Positions 8,244-16,511 are shown, counted from the stretch's first letter. The stretch: DNA of 64,000 nucleotides from Streptomyces sp. BA2 (GCF_009769735.1 NZ_WSRO01000002.1:2554001-2618000); one strand, 5' to 3'. Numbers and translations are program-made. Notes: generated by a model from the sequence alone, not told the origin.

Positions 8244-8968
8244 AGCAGCCAGTCCCGCCAGGCCATTTCGGTGCCCTTGGCGTCCGCCTGCGGCGCGAAG
8301 TCGTGGATGCTGATGCTCACCGGGGCACCGAAGTGGTTGCGGCCGAAGAAGCGGTAGAGCGCGGTGTCCGTGCGCAGGCCGATGAAGTGCCTGCTGCGGA
8401 AGTCGACCATCGCGTCGAGGGGTTCGCCGGGGGCGTCCACGCGTACGCGGGCGCCTTCCGCCGCGTCGTCAGGGAGGCCCAGGCGCCGGCCCAGCTGGGT
8501 GAAGGCCCCCGGGGCGGTGGAGGGGGCGGGTCCTTCGAGGCTGGTGAAGGTGGCGGGGAGGCCCGTGAAGTACGTCAGGTACTGGCGCAGGGTGTGCAGG
8601 TAGAAGTCGGTGTGCTTGGTGGCTCCGTCGTACTGGCTGTCCCAGTCGGCCGTGAGGATTCCGCTGTGCACGTAGCGGACCCAGGAGCGGCGGCCGCCGT
8701 CGCGGGGCTCGATGGTGCGGTCGAGCTGGTTGCGGGTCTGGCCCGGCGGGAGGCCTTCGGGGTCGTCGACGCGGTCGGTGAGGCGGTGCGGTGGCTCCCA
8801 GCGGGTGACGACACCGCCGAAGGGGGCGGCGCCGCCCTCCCGGGGTTCGTACTCCGCCATGGGCCACAGCCAGCCGCCGGTGCCGGTGGTGAACGCGTCC
8901 CAGACCTCGGCGGGCGAGGCGTCGACCTCAAACTCCCGCGCGATCTCGAACTCCTTGCCCGCGGTCAT
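8228..8968 (-). CDS. SRPBCC (START/AHSA1-like) domain protein
   Basis: A 246-residue cytosolic protein with GGGGGAG upstream of the ATG. The first 150 residues carry the SRPBCC signature: an alternating basic/acidic first strand (FEIAREFEVDASPAEVWDA), a WPMAEYEPREGG strand, and a long C-terminal helix near HTLRQYLTYFTGL. The remaining 90 residues look like a second, degenerate copy of such a domain. The fold binds hydrophobic ligands in a deep cavity; no ligand can be assigned. It is the next gene upstream of the SoxR-type monooxygenase on the same strand but 100 bases away, so it may be transcribed separately. Confidence 0.8.
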   Translation of the reverse strand: MTAGKEFEIAREFEVDASPAEVWDAFTTGTGGWLWPMAEYEPREGGAAPFGGVVTRWEPPHRLTDRVDDPEGLPPGQTRNQLDRTIEPRDGGRRSWVRYVHSGILTADWDSQYDGATKHTDFYLHTLRQYLTYFTGLPATFTSLEGPAPSTAPGAFTQLGRRLGLPDDAAEGARVRVDAPGEPLDAMVDFRSRHFIGLRTDTALYRFFGRNHFGAPVSISIHDFAPQADAKGTEMAWRDWLLRLYA

Positions 8969-9069
8969 GACGACTCCCCCCTGACGTCCCCCATCGCTTC
9001 AACATCCCACCGACGCCCCTTCCCGTCCAGGGCGGTGGTGCGGCCGGGGAAGGGGTGCGTCCCGCCCGA

Positions 9070-9633
9070 TCAGCGCGGTTCGATCGCATAAGCCAAGTGG
9101 TACCTGCCCTCCACGGGCAGCCCTTCCCCGCTCTCCCACTCCGCGTAACTGATCACCCGCTCGCCGTCCGTCGTCGCGTGGAAGTGGACGGAGATGAGGC
9201 CCGGCGCCGCCTCCGGAACTTCCGCCTCGCCCTCGGTGATCACGATCGCCCCGGCCACCCGGTCGTCGCCGGCCGCCCGCGCCACCCCGTCCCGCAGCCG
9301 CGTCTTGTGCAGGCCAAGGCGTTCGATGCCCGGCACGGCCTCGTCGATCTCGGCGTTCCGCTCGTCCCTGCCGTGGGCGAAGAAGTCCTGGTACGCCTCG
9401 TCGTCCCGCCAGTGCGAGCGGTGCGCCACCGTCGAGCCGTCCGCACCGGCGTACACGGTGTACGAGAGCAGCCCCTCGTGCGGCCACGGACGGCTCCCCC
9501 AGGCCTCGGCGATCGCGTCGACCGTTGCCCGCTGCCGCTCCTGCGTACCCGTGCTCCATGTGCTGAGGAAGACGAGCCCGCCGTCCGCGCGGGCCGGGTC
9601 GGGGAGGGTGGTGGCGTCGACGTGTGCCTTCAT
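9070..9633 (-). CDS. ecaC: SoxR-regulated antibiotic-biosynthesis-monooxygenase-like protein
   Basis: A 187-residue protein from ATG 9633 with AAGGAG upstream. The residues around LSTWSTGTQERQRATVDAI and the SHWRDDEAYQDFFAHGRDERN region fit the ABM dimeric ferredoxin-like fold, and a second, weaker repeat follows (ISVHFHATTDGERVISYAEWES). Such proteins oxidise or bind polyketide- or quinone-like ligands without a bound cofactor. The promoter carries a perfect SoxR box. From memory, the S. coelicolor SoxR target SCO1909 (ecaC) is a putative monooxygenase in the same neighbourhood. I therefore regard this as its orthologue, induced by redox-active pigments. Substrate unknown. Confidence 0.75.
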   Translation of the reverse strand: MKAHVDATTLPDPARADGGLVFLSTWSTGTQERQRATVDAIAEAWGSRPWPHEGLLSYTVYAGADGSTVAHRSHWRDDEAYQDFFAHGRDERNAEIDEAVPGIERLGLHKTRLRDGVARAAGDDRVAGAIVITEGEAEVPEAAPGLISVHFHATTDGERVISYAEWESGEGLPVEGRYHLAYAIEPR

Positions 9634-9682
9634 GACCTGCTCCTTCAGTGTGTACGAGGGGGCGCTGCGCCCTGTCACGTAC

Positions 9683-9713
9683 ACACTGCGACCTCAAGTT
9701 TGCTTGAGGTCAA
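9683..9713 (-). promoter_or_regulatory. SoxR box in a MerR-type promoter with a 19-base spacer
   Basis: GACCTCAAG (9690-9698), TTTG and CTTGAGGTC (9703-9711) form a perfect dyad that matches the SoxR consensus CCTCAAG-N4-CTTGAGG. On the minus strand a -35 TTGACC (9713-9708) and a poor -10 CAGTGT (9688-9683) are 19 bases apart. That long spacer is typical of MerR-family activated promoters, with the operator between the two elements. Confidence 0.9.
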
Positions 9714-9732
9714 GCTCGTTCAGGACTTGTGG

Positions 9733-10521
9733 TCAAGCCCGTTCAGGAGAGGCCACCGGGACGAGTTCCGGGCGCTTCGCCTCGCACCCGTCGCCCGACG
9801 AGCGCCCTCTGACGCGTCGCCACAACCACGGGCCCATGAACCCCCCGAACCACGCCGCCTCCGCCGCCACCGCCCGCAGCGTGGAGACCGGAGGCGGCGG
9901 GGGCAGCAGCGGCCGTATCCAGTCCTCGTGGCCGGGGATGCCGAGCGCGTCCGCCATGCCGGCGGCGATCCGGGCGTGCCCCAGCGGACTCGCGTGCAGG
10001 CGGTCGGTGCTCCACAGGCGGGGGTCCGTGGTGACCCGGTGCGGGAACGTGTCCAGGACGACGACCCCGTGGCGGTCCGCCGCCGCGCGGATGCGGGCGT
10101 TCAGGTCGAGGACGCGGGGCAGCGCCCTGCGCGCGAGAGGCGAGATCCGCCCGATGTCCGGGAACGTCACCGTGGCCACGCGCGCGCCCGCCGCGGTCAG
10201 CTCGGTGAACATGTCCTCGATGTCGCGTGCCACTCGGGTCGCGTCGAAGCCGGGGCGCACCAGGTCGTTCATGCCCGCCATGACCGTGACCAGGTCCGGG
10301 CGCAGCGCGAGGGCCGGTGCCAGTTGCTCCGCCTTGATGCGGGCGGTCAGCCTGCCCCGTACCGCGAGGTTCGCGTACCCGAACTCCGGGTTCCCCTCGG
10401 CCAGGATCTCGGCGAGCCGGTCGGCCCAGCCGCGGTAGCCGTGGGTCTCGTCGCCGTCGCCGACCCCTTCCGTCTGGCTGTCGCCGAGCGCGACATAGCG
10501 TGCGTACGAATGCGTCGTCAT
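9733..10521 (-). CDS. SGNH/GDSL-family hydrolase
   Basis: A 262-residue protein with all four SGNH blocks: GDSQ (catalytic Ser15), a Gly near residue 56, GMND (Asn85) and DRLH (Asp173, His176). This makes it an esterase or lipase of the SGNH hydrolase fold. There is no signal peptide, so it should act in the cytoplasm. The last 50 residues, after a run of prolines, are hydrophobic then basic (AWFGGFMGPWLWRRVRG), possibly a membrane-touching tail. It follows the Cys-rich gene on the same strand after a 57-base gap. The natural ester is unknown. Confidence 0.88.
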   Translation of the reverse strand: MTTHSYARYVALGDSQTEGVGDGDETHGYRGWADRLAEILAEGNPEFGYANLAVRGRLTARIKAEQLAPALALRPDLVTVMAGMNDLVRPGFDATRVARDIEDMFTELTAAGARVATVTFPDIGRISPLARRALPRVLDLNARIRAAADRHGVVVLDTFPHRVTTDPRLWSTDRLHASPLGHARIAAGMADALGIPGHEDWIRPLLPPPPPVSTLRAVAAEAAWFGGFMGPWLWRRVRGRSSGDGCEAKRPELVPVASPERA

Positions 10522-10578
10522 GGCCAGAGCCTCCCCCCGGAGTCAGGGCACGTCAACGCGGTGGTGACCGCCGTGCCC

Positions 10579-11247
10579 CTAGCTCCGCTCGTCCCCCGCC
10601 AGGCGCGCCAACTCGCCCTGGAACAGGTCGAGCCTGGCCTGCAGCAGCGCCGCCTCCGCGACCAGCTCCGGCACCCCCATGGCCTCGGAAGGCGACCCCG
10701 GCACGGACTCGGGGCGCGCCCCCGTGACGGTGAGGCCCTCTCCGGCGAGGCGGGCGAACTCCGCGAGCCGCAGCGACGTACGCCTGCCCGCGCAGGATCC
10801 GCACGCCCCCTCGACCACCCGCCACCCGGGCCTGCCCCACCCGGCGTCCATGAGGACCGAGGCCCGCGCCCCGCAGCCGCAGGGCCGCACCGTCACCGCG
10901 CGCACCCGCTGCCGCGCGTACCGGAAGCCGCGTTCGAACCGGATGTACGCGCCGAGCACCGTCACCTCCAGGAGCGCGGCCCCGCGGTGCTCGGCCGTGC
11001 ACAGGAGCGCCTCCGCGGCGGCGCGTTCGTGGACGCAGTGGAAGCCGCAGTCGCAGCGGCGGTGCGGGGCCGCGTGCCGCCGCCCGTAGACGCAGTGGGC
11101 CTCGTCGAGCGCGCCGTAGGGCAGGGCCGCGCCCAGGGAGACGCCGGTGAACCCCGCCCTCGCGCCGTCCTGGGACAGCGCGAGGCGGGCGATCTTGTAT
11201 CCGGTCGGCGGCTCCTTCGGGCGTTCCGCGGGGAGCCGCAGCCTCAT
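10579..11247 (-). CDS. Cys-rich protein of unknown function
   Basis: A 222-residue protein that I cannot place in a named family. It has three cysteine clusters: RRCDCGFHCVHE near residue 70, RPCGCGA near residue 122 and GACGSCAG near residue 148. They suggest one or two zinc sites. The final 60 residues are predicted helical (ALLQARLDLFQGELARL). Its ATG overlaps the stop of the small upstream gene (ATGA), so the two are translationally coupled. No signal peptide is seen. A nucleic-acid-binding zinc-ribbon role is possible but unproven. Confidence 0.7.
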   Translation of the reverse strand: MRLRLPAERPKEPPTGYKIARLALSQDGARAGFTGVSLGAALPYGALDEAHCVYGRRHAAPHRRCDCGFHCVHERAAAEALLCTAEHRGAALLEVTVLGAYIRFERGFRYARQRVRAVTVRPCGCGARASVLMDAGWGRPGWRVVEGACGSCAGRRTSLRLAEFARLAGEGLTVTGARPESVPGSPSEAMGVPELVAEAALLQARLDLFQGELARLAGDERS

Positions 11248-11396
11248 CGGGCCGCAGGGACCTCGGCCGCGGGCTCCCCGGCCGTCACCGCCGGTTCGGG
11301 CTCGGGCTCCGCGCGCTGCTCAAGGTCTTGTCGCCGCAGCCGCTCCTGCGGGTCTTCCTCGGCCATCCCTGTGGCGAGTGCTTTGCCCAGCCTCAT
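11244..11396 (-). CDS. Small 50-residue acidic protein coupled to the Cys-rich gene
   Basis: Starts at ATG 11396 with a perfect AGGAGG ribosome binding site and ends in an ATGA overlap with the 222-residue gene. The sequence is helical and charged at first (EEDPQERLRRQDLEQRAE), then low-complexity Glu/Pro/Ala. No known family is recognised. The excellent ribosome binding site and the coupling make it likely to be real. Confidence 0.6.
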   Translation of the reverse strand: MRLGKALATGMAEEDPQERLRRQDLEQRAEPEPEPAVTAGEPAAEVPAAR

Positions 11397-11579
11397 GACG
11401 CCTCCTGTGGCCGGCCGCCGCGCGGCCGTCCGTCGACTACCGTCGGCCCATGGTGGCCCATACGGGGGCGAGTTGGCACTAGGTCCCGCCCTGCCCGCGG
11501 CCACCTTTCAGCGTTCCTTCCGCGCATCTCGTAGCAGAATTAAGTGGAGCTTCAGCGTCGGCGTCCCGACACTGCCTCT

Positions 11580-12476
11580 ATGACCTCACCCTCATCAGCG
11601 CCTCCTCCCCTCGGCCGCGCCCTCTGCGCGATGGTCACGCCCTTCACGGACGACGGTCTGCTCGACCTCGACGGCGCCCAGCTGCTCGCCGAGCGCCTGG
11701 TGGCCGACGGCTGCGACGGGCTCGTGCTCTCCGGCACCACCGGCGAGTCCCCCACCACGTCAGACAGCGAGAAGGCCGCGCTCGTGCGCGCCGTCGCCGA
11801 GGCCGTCGGCGACCGGGCCTCGATCGTCGCGGGCGTCGGAAGCTACGCCACCCGGCACACCGTCGAGATGGCGCTGCAGGCCGAAAAGGCGGGCGCGGAC
11901 GCCCTGTTGGTGGTCACGCCCTACTACAGCAAGCCGCCGCAGGACGCCGTCGAGGCGCACTTCCTGGAGGTCGCCGACGCGTCGGGGCTCCCGCTCGCGC
12001 TGTACGACATCCCGGGGCGCACCGGGACGCGTATCGAGCCGGAGACGATGCTGCGCCTCGCGGAGCATCCGCGGATCGTCGCCGTGAAGGACTGCGCGTA
12101 CGACCTGATGGGCACCCAGAAGGTCATGTCACGGACCGACTTGGCGTACTACTCGGGCTGCGACGAGTTCATCCTCGCGCTGTACGCGGTGGGCGGCGCG
12201 GGCTACATCAGCACGGTGGCCAACGTCGTGCCGCGGCAACTCCGGTCCATCGTCGACGCGTTCGACGCGGGCGACACGGCGCGGGCACGGCAGCTCCAGC
12301 AACAGGCCATGGAGCTCATCGAGTTGATGATGGGAAAGGGCCTTCCGGGCACGGTCACCTCCAAGGCGCTGCTCGGTGCGCTCGGTCTTCCCGGCGGCCC
12401 GGTCCGCGCACCGCTGCGGCCCGCCGGCCGCGAGGCGACCGACGGGCTTGTTGCGGCGTACGAGGCGCTCCGGTAG
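11580..12476 (+). CDS. dapA: DapA-family 4-hydroxy-tetrahydrodipicolinate synthase
   Basis: About 298 residues from ATG 11580; a GTG at 11544 would add 12 residues but has no ribosome binding site. It is a class I aldolase TIM barrel with GTTGES (52-57), the proton-relay Tyr142 in YDIPGRTG with Arg147, and the Schiff-base Lys170 in AVKDC. The canonical reaction condenses pyruvate with aspartate semialdehyde on the way to lysine and diaminopimelate. dapD lies 2 kb away. Streptomyces usually has another dapA elsewhere, so this may be a paralogue with a different aldehyde substrate. No ribosome binding site is visible at 11580. Confidence 0.85.
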   Translation: MTSPSSAPPPLGRALCAMVTPFTDDGLLDLDGAQLLAERLVADGCDGLVLSGTTGESPTTSDSEKAALVRAVAEAVGDRASIVAGVGSYATRHTVEMALQAEKAGADALLVVTPYYSKPPQDAVEAHFLEVADASGLPLALYDIPGRTGTRIEPETMLRLAEHPRIVAVKDCAYDLMGTQKVMSRTDLAYYSGCDEFILALYAVGGAGYISTVANVVPRQLRSIVDAFDAGDTARARQLQQQAMELIELMMGKGLPGTVTSKALLGALGLPGGPVRAPLRPAGREATDGLVAAYEALR

Positions 12477-12479
12477 CGC

Positions 12480-13706
12480 TCAGCGGGCGGCGAACATGGG
12501 GCTCCAGCGTCCCGGATAGGCATCGGACGCCTTGCGGAAGTCACTGAGCGGCACGACCTTCTTGCTGCCGACCGTCACCAGCAGGAGCTGGTTGCGGAAC
12601 TCGCCCTTGCCGCCGCACTTCTCGGGGTCGCAGCCCCAGGCGATGATCCGCTTGTTGTCGGCCCAGGCGAGCAGCTGCTGCCCCGGCACCGTGGTGATCT
12701 CCTTGCCGGTCCTCGGGTCGAGGACCGGTGAGCCCTTGGCGTCGCCGTTACTGGCGAGCAGCTTGCCGTCGGGCGACAGGCCCGCCTCGGGCCAGCCCGC
12801 GTACCGCTCGGCCGCGGGCGCCTTCGTCTTGTCGCCCTTCAGGGTGTACCAGGCGCGGTTCTCGCCGTCGGCACCCGTCGCCAGCTGTACGTAGAGCAGC
12901 TTGCCGTCACGGCTCCAGCGCAGGTCCTCGCGCGGGTTCCCGTCGAAGAAGCCGAAGTCGCCCGCGGTCTTCTGGGGCAGCTCACGGAAGGCACCGACGT
13001 CGCCCGACGAGGCGTCGACGACGAAGAACCCGGTGCGACTGCCGTGCGGCTGGGGGTCGTTGTCGGGCAGGTCGTCGGGCAGGTCGATCAGCCGGTCGGG
13101 GTTCTTGCTGTACGCGGTGGCGACCAGCTTGCTGCCGTCCGGGGACCAACTGACGCCCGCCACCTGGTGGTTCACCGGGATCCAGCGCTCCACCTTGCCG
13201 GTGATCAGGTTGAGGAGGCCGATGCGCCTCGCGGGGAGTTCGCCCTCCAGGACGGCGGCGGTCCGCATGCCGGGCGCGACATCGATCCAGGCCCACTTCT
13301 TGGGCGCCTTCTCGTACTTCCCGGTCTTCTGGTCGAGCAGCCCGTAGGTGCGGGTCATGAGCTTGTCGCCGTCCGGCTGATCGGTGGTCCTGGTCGTGTA
13401 GAACGCGGCGAGCGCGGTGTTCCCCGCCGCGATCAGGTCGCGGGGCGGTGACTGGTCGGGGTGGGCGACGACATCGCCGGGCTGCCTTTCGCTCGCCGGG
13501 CGTACGTCCTCGCCGCCCCCATCGAGCGCGGGAACGCCCACCGCGGCGGCCACCACCGCGGCCGTGGCGACCGCGAGGCCCGCGATGGCCCGGGTCCTGC
13601 GGCGCCGCCTCACGGTCAGCACCCGGTCGGCGAAACCGGCCGGGGGCCGTACGCCGTCGTCCGCCTGCTCCCGGAGCGACGCGCGGACCAGCTCTTCGAC
13701 CTTCAC
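12480..13706 (-). CDS. Membrane-anchored beta-propeller protein, likely partner of the sigma factor
   Basis: 408 residues. The first 35 residues are cytoplasmic (VEELVRASLREQADDG), followed by an RRRRRTR stop-transfer cluster and one membrane helix at about 39-60. The remainder is outside the membrane and contains WD40/TolB-like blades (VSWSPDGSKLVATAY, LRWSRDGKLLYVQL, AGLSPDGKLLAS). Its start overlaps the sigma-factor stop by 4 bases. One-helix proteins of this type encoded after SigE-family sigma factors are thought to sense envelope signals and hold or release the sigma factor. No zinc anti-sigma motif is present, so this role is inferred. Confidence 0.75.
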   Translation of the reverse strand: MKVEELVRASLREQADDGVRPPAGFADRVLTVRRRRRTRAIAGLAVATAAVVAAAVGVPALDGGGEDVRPASERQPGDVVAHPDQSPPRDLIAAGNTALAAFYTTRTTDQPDGDKLMTRTYGLLDQKTGKYEKAPKKWAWIDVAPGMRTAAVLEGELPARRIGLLNLITGKVERWIPVNHQVAGVSWSPDGSKLVATAYSKNPDRLIDLPDDLPDNDPQPHGSRTGFFVVDASSGDVGAFRELPQKTAGDFGFFDGNPREDLRWSRDGKLLYVQLATGADGENRAWYTLKGDKTKAPAAERYAGWPEAGLSPDGKLLASNGDAKGSPVLDPRTGKEITTVPGQQLLAWADNKRIIAWGCDPEKCGGKGEFRNQLLLVTVGSKKVVPLSDFRKASDAYPGRWSPMFAAR

Positions 13707-14296
13707 TGTTGTACCTCCACGGACGACACGGGCGAAACGGGCGACACGGGCGAGTGGTCACGGGACGGCTGCCGGCCCGTGCCGGGGTCCGGCCCGTCGA
13801 GCGCCGCCAGTTCGGGGGCGAGACCGCGCAGCTTGGCCAGCGAGCGGTGCGTGGTGCTGCGCACGGTGCCGACGGAGCAGCCCAGGAGCCGGGCCACGTC
13901 GGCCTCCGGCAGATCCTCGAAGTAGCGCAGGACCAGTACGGTGCGCTGCCGCGTGGTGAGCCGGGCGAGCGCGGCCCGCATCACGATCCGCAGCTCGGCG
14001 GCGCCCGCGCCGTCCCGTACGGCGCTCTCCGGCGGCTCGGCGACGGCCAGTTCGCGCCGCGGCCACTTCAGGCGCCAGCGGCTGACCTGCTGCCGGTAGA
14101 GGATCTGCCGGACGTACGCCTCCGGGTCGTCGATCCTGTGCCAGCGGCCCGCGGCCTTGACCAGCGCGTTCTGCAGCAGATCCTCGGCCGCGTGCCGGTC
14201 GCCGCCGCTGAGCAGGACGGCGGTCTTCAGCAGCGCCGACGTCCGGGTCTCCACGAACTCCCGGAAGCTCTCCTGTGCCTGCGCATCCATCGTCAC
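13703..14296 (-). CDS. SigE-family RNA polymerase sigma-70 factor
   Basis: A 197-residue group 4 (ECF) sigma factor. Region 2 covers residues 10-80 (FVETRTSALLKTAVLLSGG, AEDLLQNALVKAAGRW); region 4 covers residues 105-160 (LTTRQRTVLVLRYFEDLPEADVAR..., with the helix-turn-helix at LLGCSVGTVRSTTHRSLAKLR). The last 30 residues repeat SPVSPVS and are probably disordered. The start is GTG 14296, or ATG 14290, which has GAAGG upstream. It is coupled by overlap to the membrane beta-propeller gene, suggesting a sigma/sensor pair. Target promoters cannot be read here. Confidence 0.9.
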   Translation of the reverse strand: MTMDAQAQESFREFVETRTSALLKTAVLLSGGDRHAAEDLLQNALVKAAGRWHRIDDPEAYVRQILYRQQVSRWRLKWPRRELAVAEPPESAVRDGAGAAELRIVMRAALARLTTRQRTVLVLRYFEDLPEADVARLLGCSVGTVRSTTHRSLAKLRGLAPELAALDGPDPGTGRQPSRDHSPVSPVSPVSSVEVQQ

Positions 14297-14392
14297 CTTC
14301 GCTCCCTGGCGGGCCTGCTGCCCCCCTCACCCATGAAGACGGTCCCGGATGCCCCCGGCTATGCCTGTGCCCGCGGGATTCGCCCTCACCAC

Positions 14393-14435
14393 GCGACAGA
14401 GCGCCCTCCGGAGGATCCGGAGGGCGCTCTGTCGC
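14393..14435 (-). terminator. Perfect 20-base-pair terminator hairpin of dapD
   Basis: Bases 14393-14412 pair perfectly with 14416-14435 around a 3-base loop. It begins 12 bases after the dapD stop. No T-run follows. Confidence 0.75.
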
Positions 14436-14446
14436 TTCAGCGGTGC

Positions 14447-15436
14447 TCAGTTGTGGCTGTGCAGCACGTCGTTCAGGCCGCCCCACACCGCGTTGTTCGG
14501 GCGGGCCTCGACGGCGCCGGTGACCGAGTTGCGGCGGAAGAGGATGTTCGAGGCGCCGGAGAGCTCGCGGGCCTTGACGATCTGCCCGTCGGGCATGGTC
14601 ACGCGGGACCCGGCGGTGACGTAGAGCCCGGCCTCGACGACGCACTCGTCGCCGAGCGCGATGCCGACGCCCGCCTCGGCGCCGATCAGGCAGCGCTCGC
14701 CGATGACGATACGGACGTTGCCGCCGCCGGAGAGGGTGCCCATCGTGGAGGCGCCGCCGCCGATGTCGGAGCCGTCACCGACGACGACACCGGCGGAGAT
14801 GCGGCCCTCGACCATGGAGGTGCCGAGCGTGCCCGCGTTGAAGTTCACGAAGCCCTCGTGCATGACGGTCGTGCCCTCGGCGAGGTGCGCGCCGAGCCGC
14901 ACGCGGTCGGCGTCGGCGATGCGGACGCCCTTCGGGGCGACGTAGTCCGTCATGCGCGGGAACTTGTCGACGGAGGTCACGGCGAGGTGCAGGCCCTCGG
15001 CGCGGGCGTTGAGCCTGACCTTCTCGACGTCGTCGACGGCGACCGGGCCGAGCGAGGTCCAGGCGACGTTGGCCAGGAAGGCGAACTGGCCGTCGAGGTT
15101 CACGCCGTGCGGCTTGACCAGGCGGTGCGAGAGCAGGTGCAGGCGCAGGTAGACGTCGTGGGCGTCCACCGGCTTCTCGTCGAGGGACGCGATGACCGTA
15201 CGTACGGCGATGGTCTCCACGCCACGGCGGGCGTCCTGGCCGATGGCCTTGGCCGCGCCCTCGCCGAGCAGCTGCACGGCGCGCTCGGCGGTGAGCCGCT
15301 CGGTGCCTGCGGGGCCCGCTTCGGCGACGAGCTCGGGCGCGGGGAACCAGGTGTCGAGGACGGTGCCGTCGGCGGTGACGGTGGCGAGGCCTGCGGCGAC
15401 GGCGCCGGTGGTGCGGGAAGCGTTCGTGTCGGTCAT
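14447..15436 (-). CDS. dapD: Tetrahydrodipicolinate N-succinyltransferase
   Basis: 329 residues, the actinobacterial DapD type. It transfers succinyl from succinyl-CoA to tetrahydrodipicolinate in the lysine/diaminopimelate pathway. The C-terminal half is a left-handed beta-helix of hexapeptide repeats, visible as [40 protein letters not shown] and [13 protein letters not shown]; the N-terminal domain binds the acceptor. The TANNNT hexamer TAGGTT (minus strand, 15448-15443) ends 6 bases before the ATG and there is no ribosome binding site, so the mRNA is probably leaderless. It is monocistronic, bounded downstream by a strong hairpin. Confidence 0.95.
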   Translation of the reverse strand: MTDTNASRTTGAVAAGLATVTADGTVLDTWFPAPELVAEAGPAGTERLTAERAVQLLGEGAAKAIGQDARRGVETIAVRTVIASLDEKPVDAHDVYLRLHLLSHRLVKPHGVNLDGQFAFLANVAWTSLGPVAVDDVEKVRLNARAEGLHLAVTSVDKFPRMTDYVAPKGVRIADADRVRLGAHLAEGTTVMHEGFVNFNAGTLGTSMVEGRISAGVVVGDGSDIGGGASTMGTLSGGGNVRIVIGERCLIGAEAGVGIALGDECVVEAGLYVTAGSRVTMPDGQIVKARELSGASNILFRRNSVTGAVEARPNNAVWGGLNDVLHSHN

Positions 15437-15479
15437 GGGGAAAACCTAACCGGCGGCACACCACCCGGGCGAACCGGTC

Positions 15480-16055
15480 TCAGGGTCCGGGCTCCCGCGC
15501 GGTACCGTCCGCCCCCTTCGCCGGCAGGAGCCGGTTGAACACCTCGCGGGCGTACGCCTCGTCGTACCGCGCGCCAGTGAGCAGCACCTGCAGAGAGATG
15601 CCGTCCACGAGCGCGACGAGCGCCTGCGCGGTGACGGGGTCGGTGCGCCGCCGCAGTACCTCGGCGAACCCGTCGCCGCACTCGGCGGCGACGGGGCGCA
15701 GCGCGGGCTTGCGCAGGGCGGCCAGATAGAGCTCGTACTCCAGCTCAAGCTCGGTGCGGTCGCCCGCGAACCACTCCCCGAGCATGGCGGCAAGATCGTC
15801 GGCGAGATCGGCCCGCGGGTCATCGAACGCACCGCGCGCGGCGACGACCTTGGCGAAGCCCTCGTTGGCCTGCCGCAGCGCGGCCACCATCAGCTCGTCG
15901 AGTGTCTTGAAGTGGTACGTGGTCGAACCGAGCGGCACATCGGCCTCCGCGGCGACCGAGCGATGGCTGAGCCCGCCTATCCCCTTGTCCGCCACCACCC
16001 GGATCGCGGCGTCGATGATCCGCTGGCGCCGCTCGGGGTCGTACCGGCGGGCCAT
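15480..16055 (-). CDS. TetR-family repressor, partner of the SMR exporter
   Basis: 191 residues from ATG 16055, which shares one base with the stop codon of the exporter gene (TGATG), so the two are co-translated. The N-terminal helix-turn-helix is typical of TetR (RRQRIIDAAIRVVADKG, then GLSHRSVAAEADVPLGSTTYHFKTLDEL). The C-terminal ligand/dimer domain is helical. It probably represses its own operon by binding the extended dyad over the promoter at 16376-16415 and releases it when a cationic drug binds. In-frame codons upstream of 16055 belong to the antisense of the exporter and are not credible. Confidence 0.88.
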   Translation of the reverse strand: MARRYDPERRQRIIDAAIRVVADKGIGGLSHRSVAAEADVPLGSTTYHFKTLDELMVAALRQANEGFAKVVAARGAFDDPRADLADDLAAMLGEWFAGDRTELELEYELYLAALRKPALRPVAAECGDGFAEVLRRRTDPVTAQALVALVDGISLQVLLTGARYDEAYAREVFNRLLPAKGADGTAREPGP

Positions 16056-16375
16056 CAGTGCGCACCGCCGAGGTTGAGCACGACGACACCGGCGATCACG
16101 AGGCCGATCCCCGCGACCTTGACCAGGCTGGTCGACTCCCCCAGGAACAGCATCCCGATGGCGGCGACCGCGGCGGTCCCGATCCCCGCCCAGATCGCGT
16201 AGGCGGTGCCGACGGACAGCGTCTTCAGTGTCTGCGCGAGCAGCGTGAAGGCGATCACATATCCCACGACGGTGATCAGCGAGGGCCAGAGCTTGCTGAA
16301 CCCTTCGCTGTACTTCATGGCCGTCGTCCCGGCCACCTCCGCCGCGATCGCCGCGGCCAGCAGTCCGTATCCCAT
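16055..16375 (-). CDS. Small multidrug resistance (SMR) exporter
   Basis: 106 residues with four transmembrane helices. It has the SMR signature: an N-terminal YGLLAAAIAAEVAGTTAMK with the conserved membrane-embedded Glu13, and GTAYAIWAGIGT in helix 3. The family (EmrE/QacC/SugE) works as antiparallel dimers that swap protons for quaternary ammonium or guanidinium compounds. It is first in a two-gene operon with the TetR repressor. The start codon lies only 11 bases from the predicted -10, so the leader is a few bases at most. Confidence 0.92.
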   Translation of the reverse strand: MGYGLLAAAIAAEVAGTTAMKYSEGFSKLWPSLITVVGYVIAFTLLAQTLKTLSVGTAYAIWAGIGTAAVAAIGMLFLGESTSLVKVAGIGLVIAGVVVLNLGGAH

Positions 16376-16415
16376 GCGTACGAGTGTACATAACGTTGTG
16401 TACGGGCGTACGCAA
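16376..16415 (-). promoter_or_regulatory. Operator dyad over the SMR/TetR promoter
   Basis: An 18-base near-palindrome GTACATAACGTTGTGTAC (16386-16403) is embedded in a larger dyad whose outer arms GCGTAC (16376-16381) and GTACGC (16408-16413) share the same centre. On the minus strand TTGCGT (16415-16410), 17 bases and TATGTA (16392-16387) form the promoter. A repressor bound here would cover both elements. Confidence 0.75.
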
Positions 16416-16511
16416 CGCCGGAGGGGAAACCGGTTAAGGTGACGCGATCACTGTGGGGGGCCACAGCGAGCACACGCGGAACACCGCACGGAGCTACGGA
16501 GCACAAGAGCG

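Noticed and set aside
15480..16415. A 311-residue frame that fuses a long Arg-rich N-terminus to the TetR regulator
   Set aside because: The extra part is the exporter gene read in another frame; the TetR domain begins at ATG 16055, coupled to the exporter stop.
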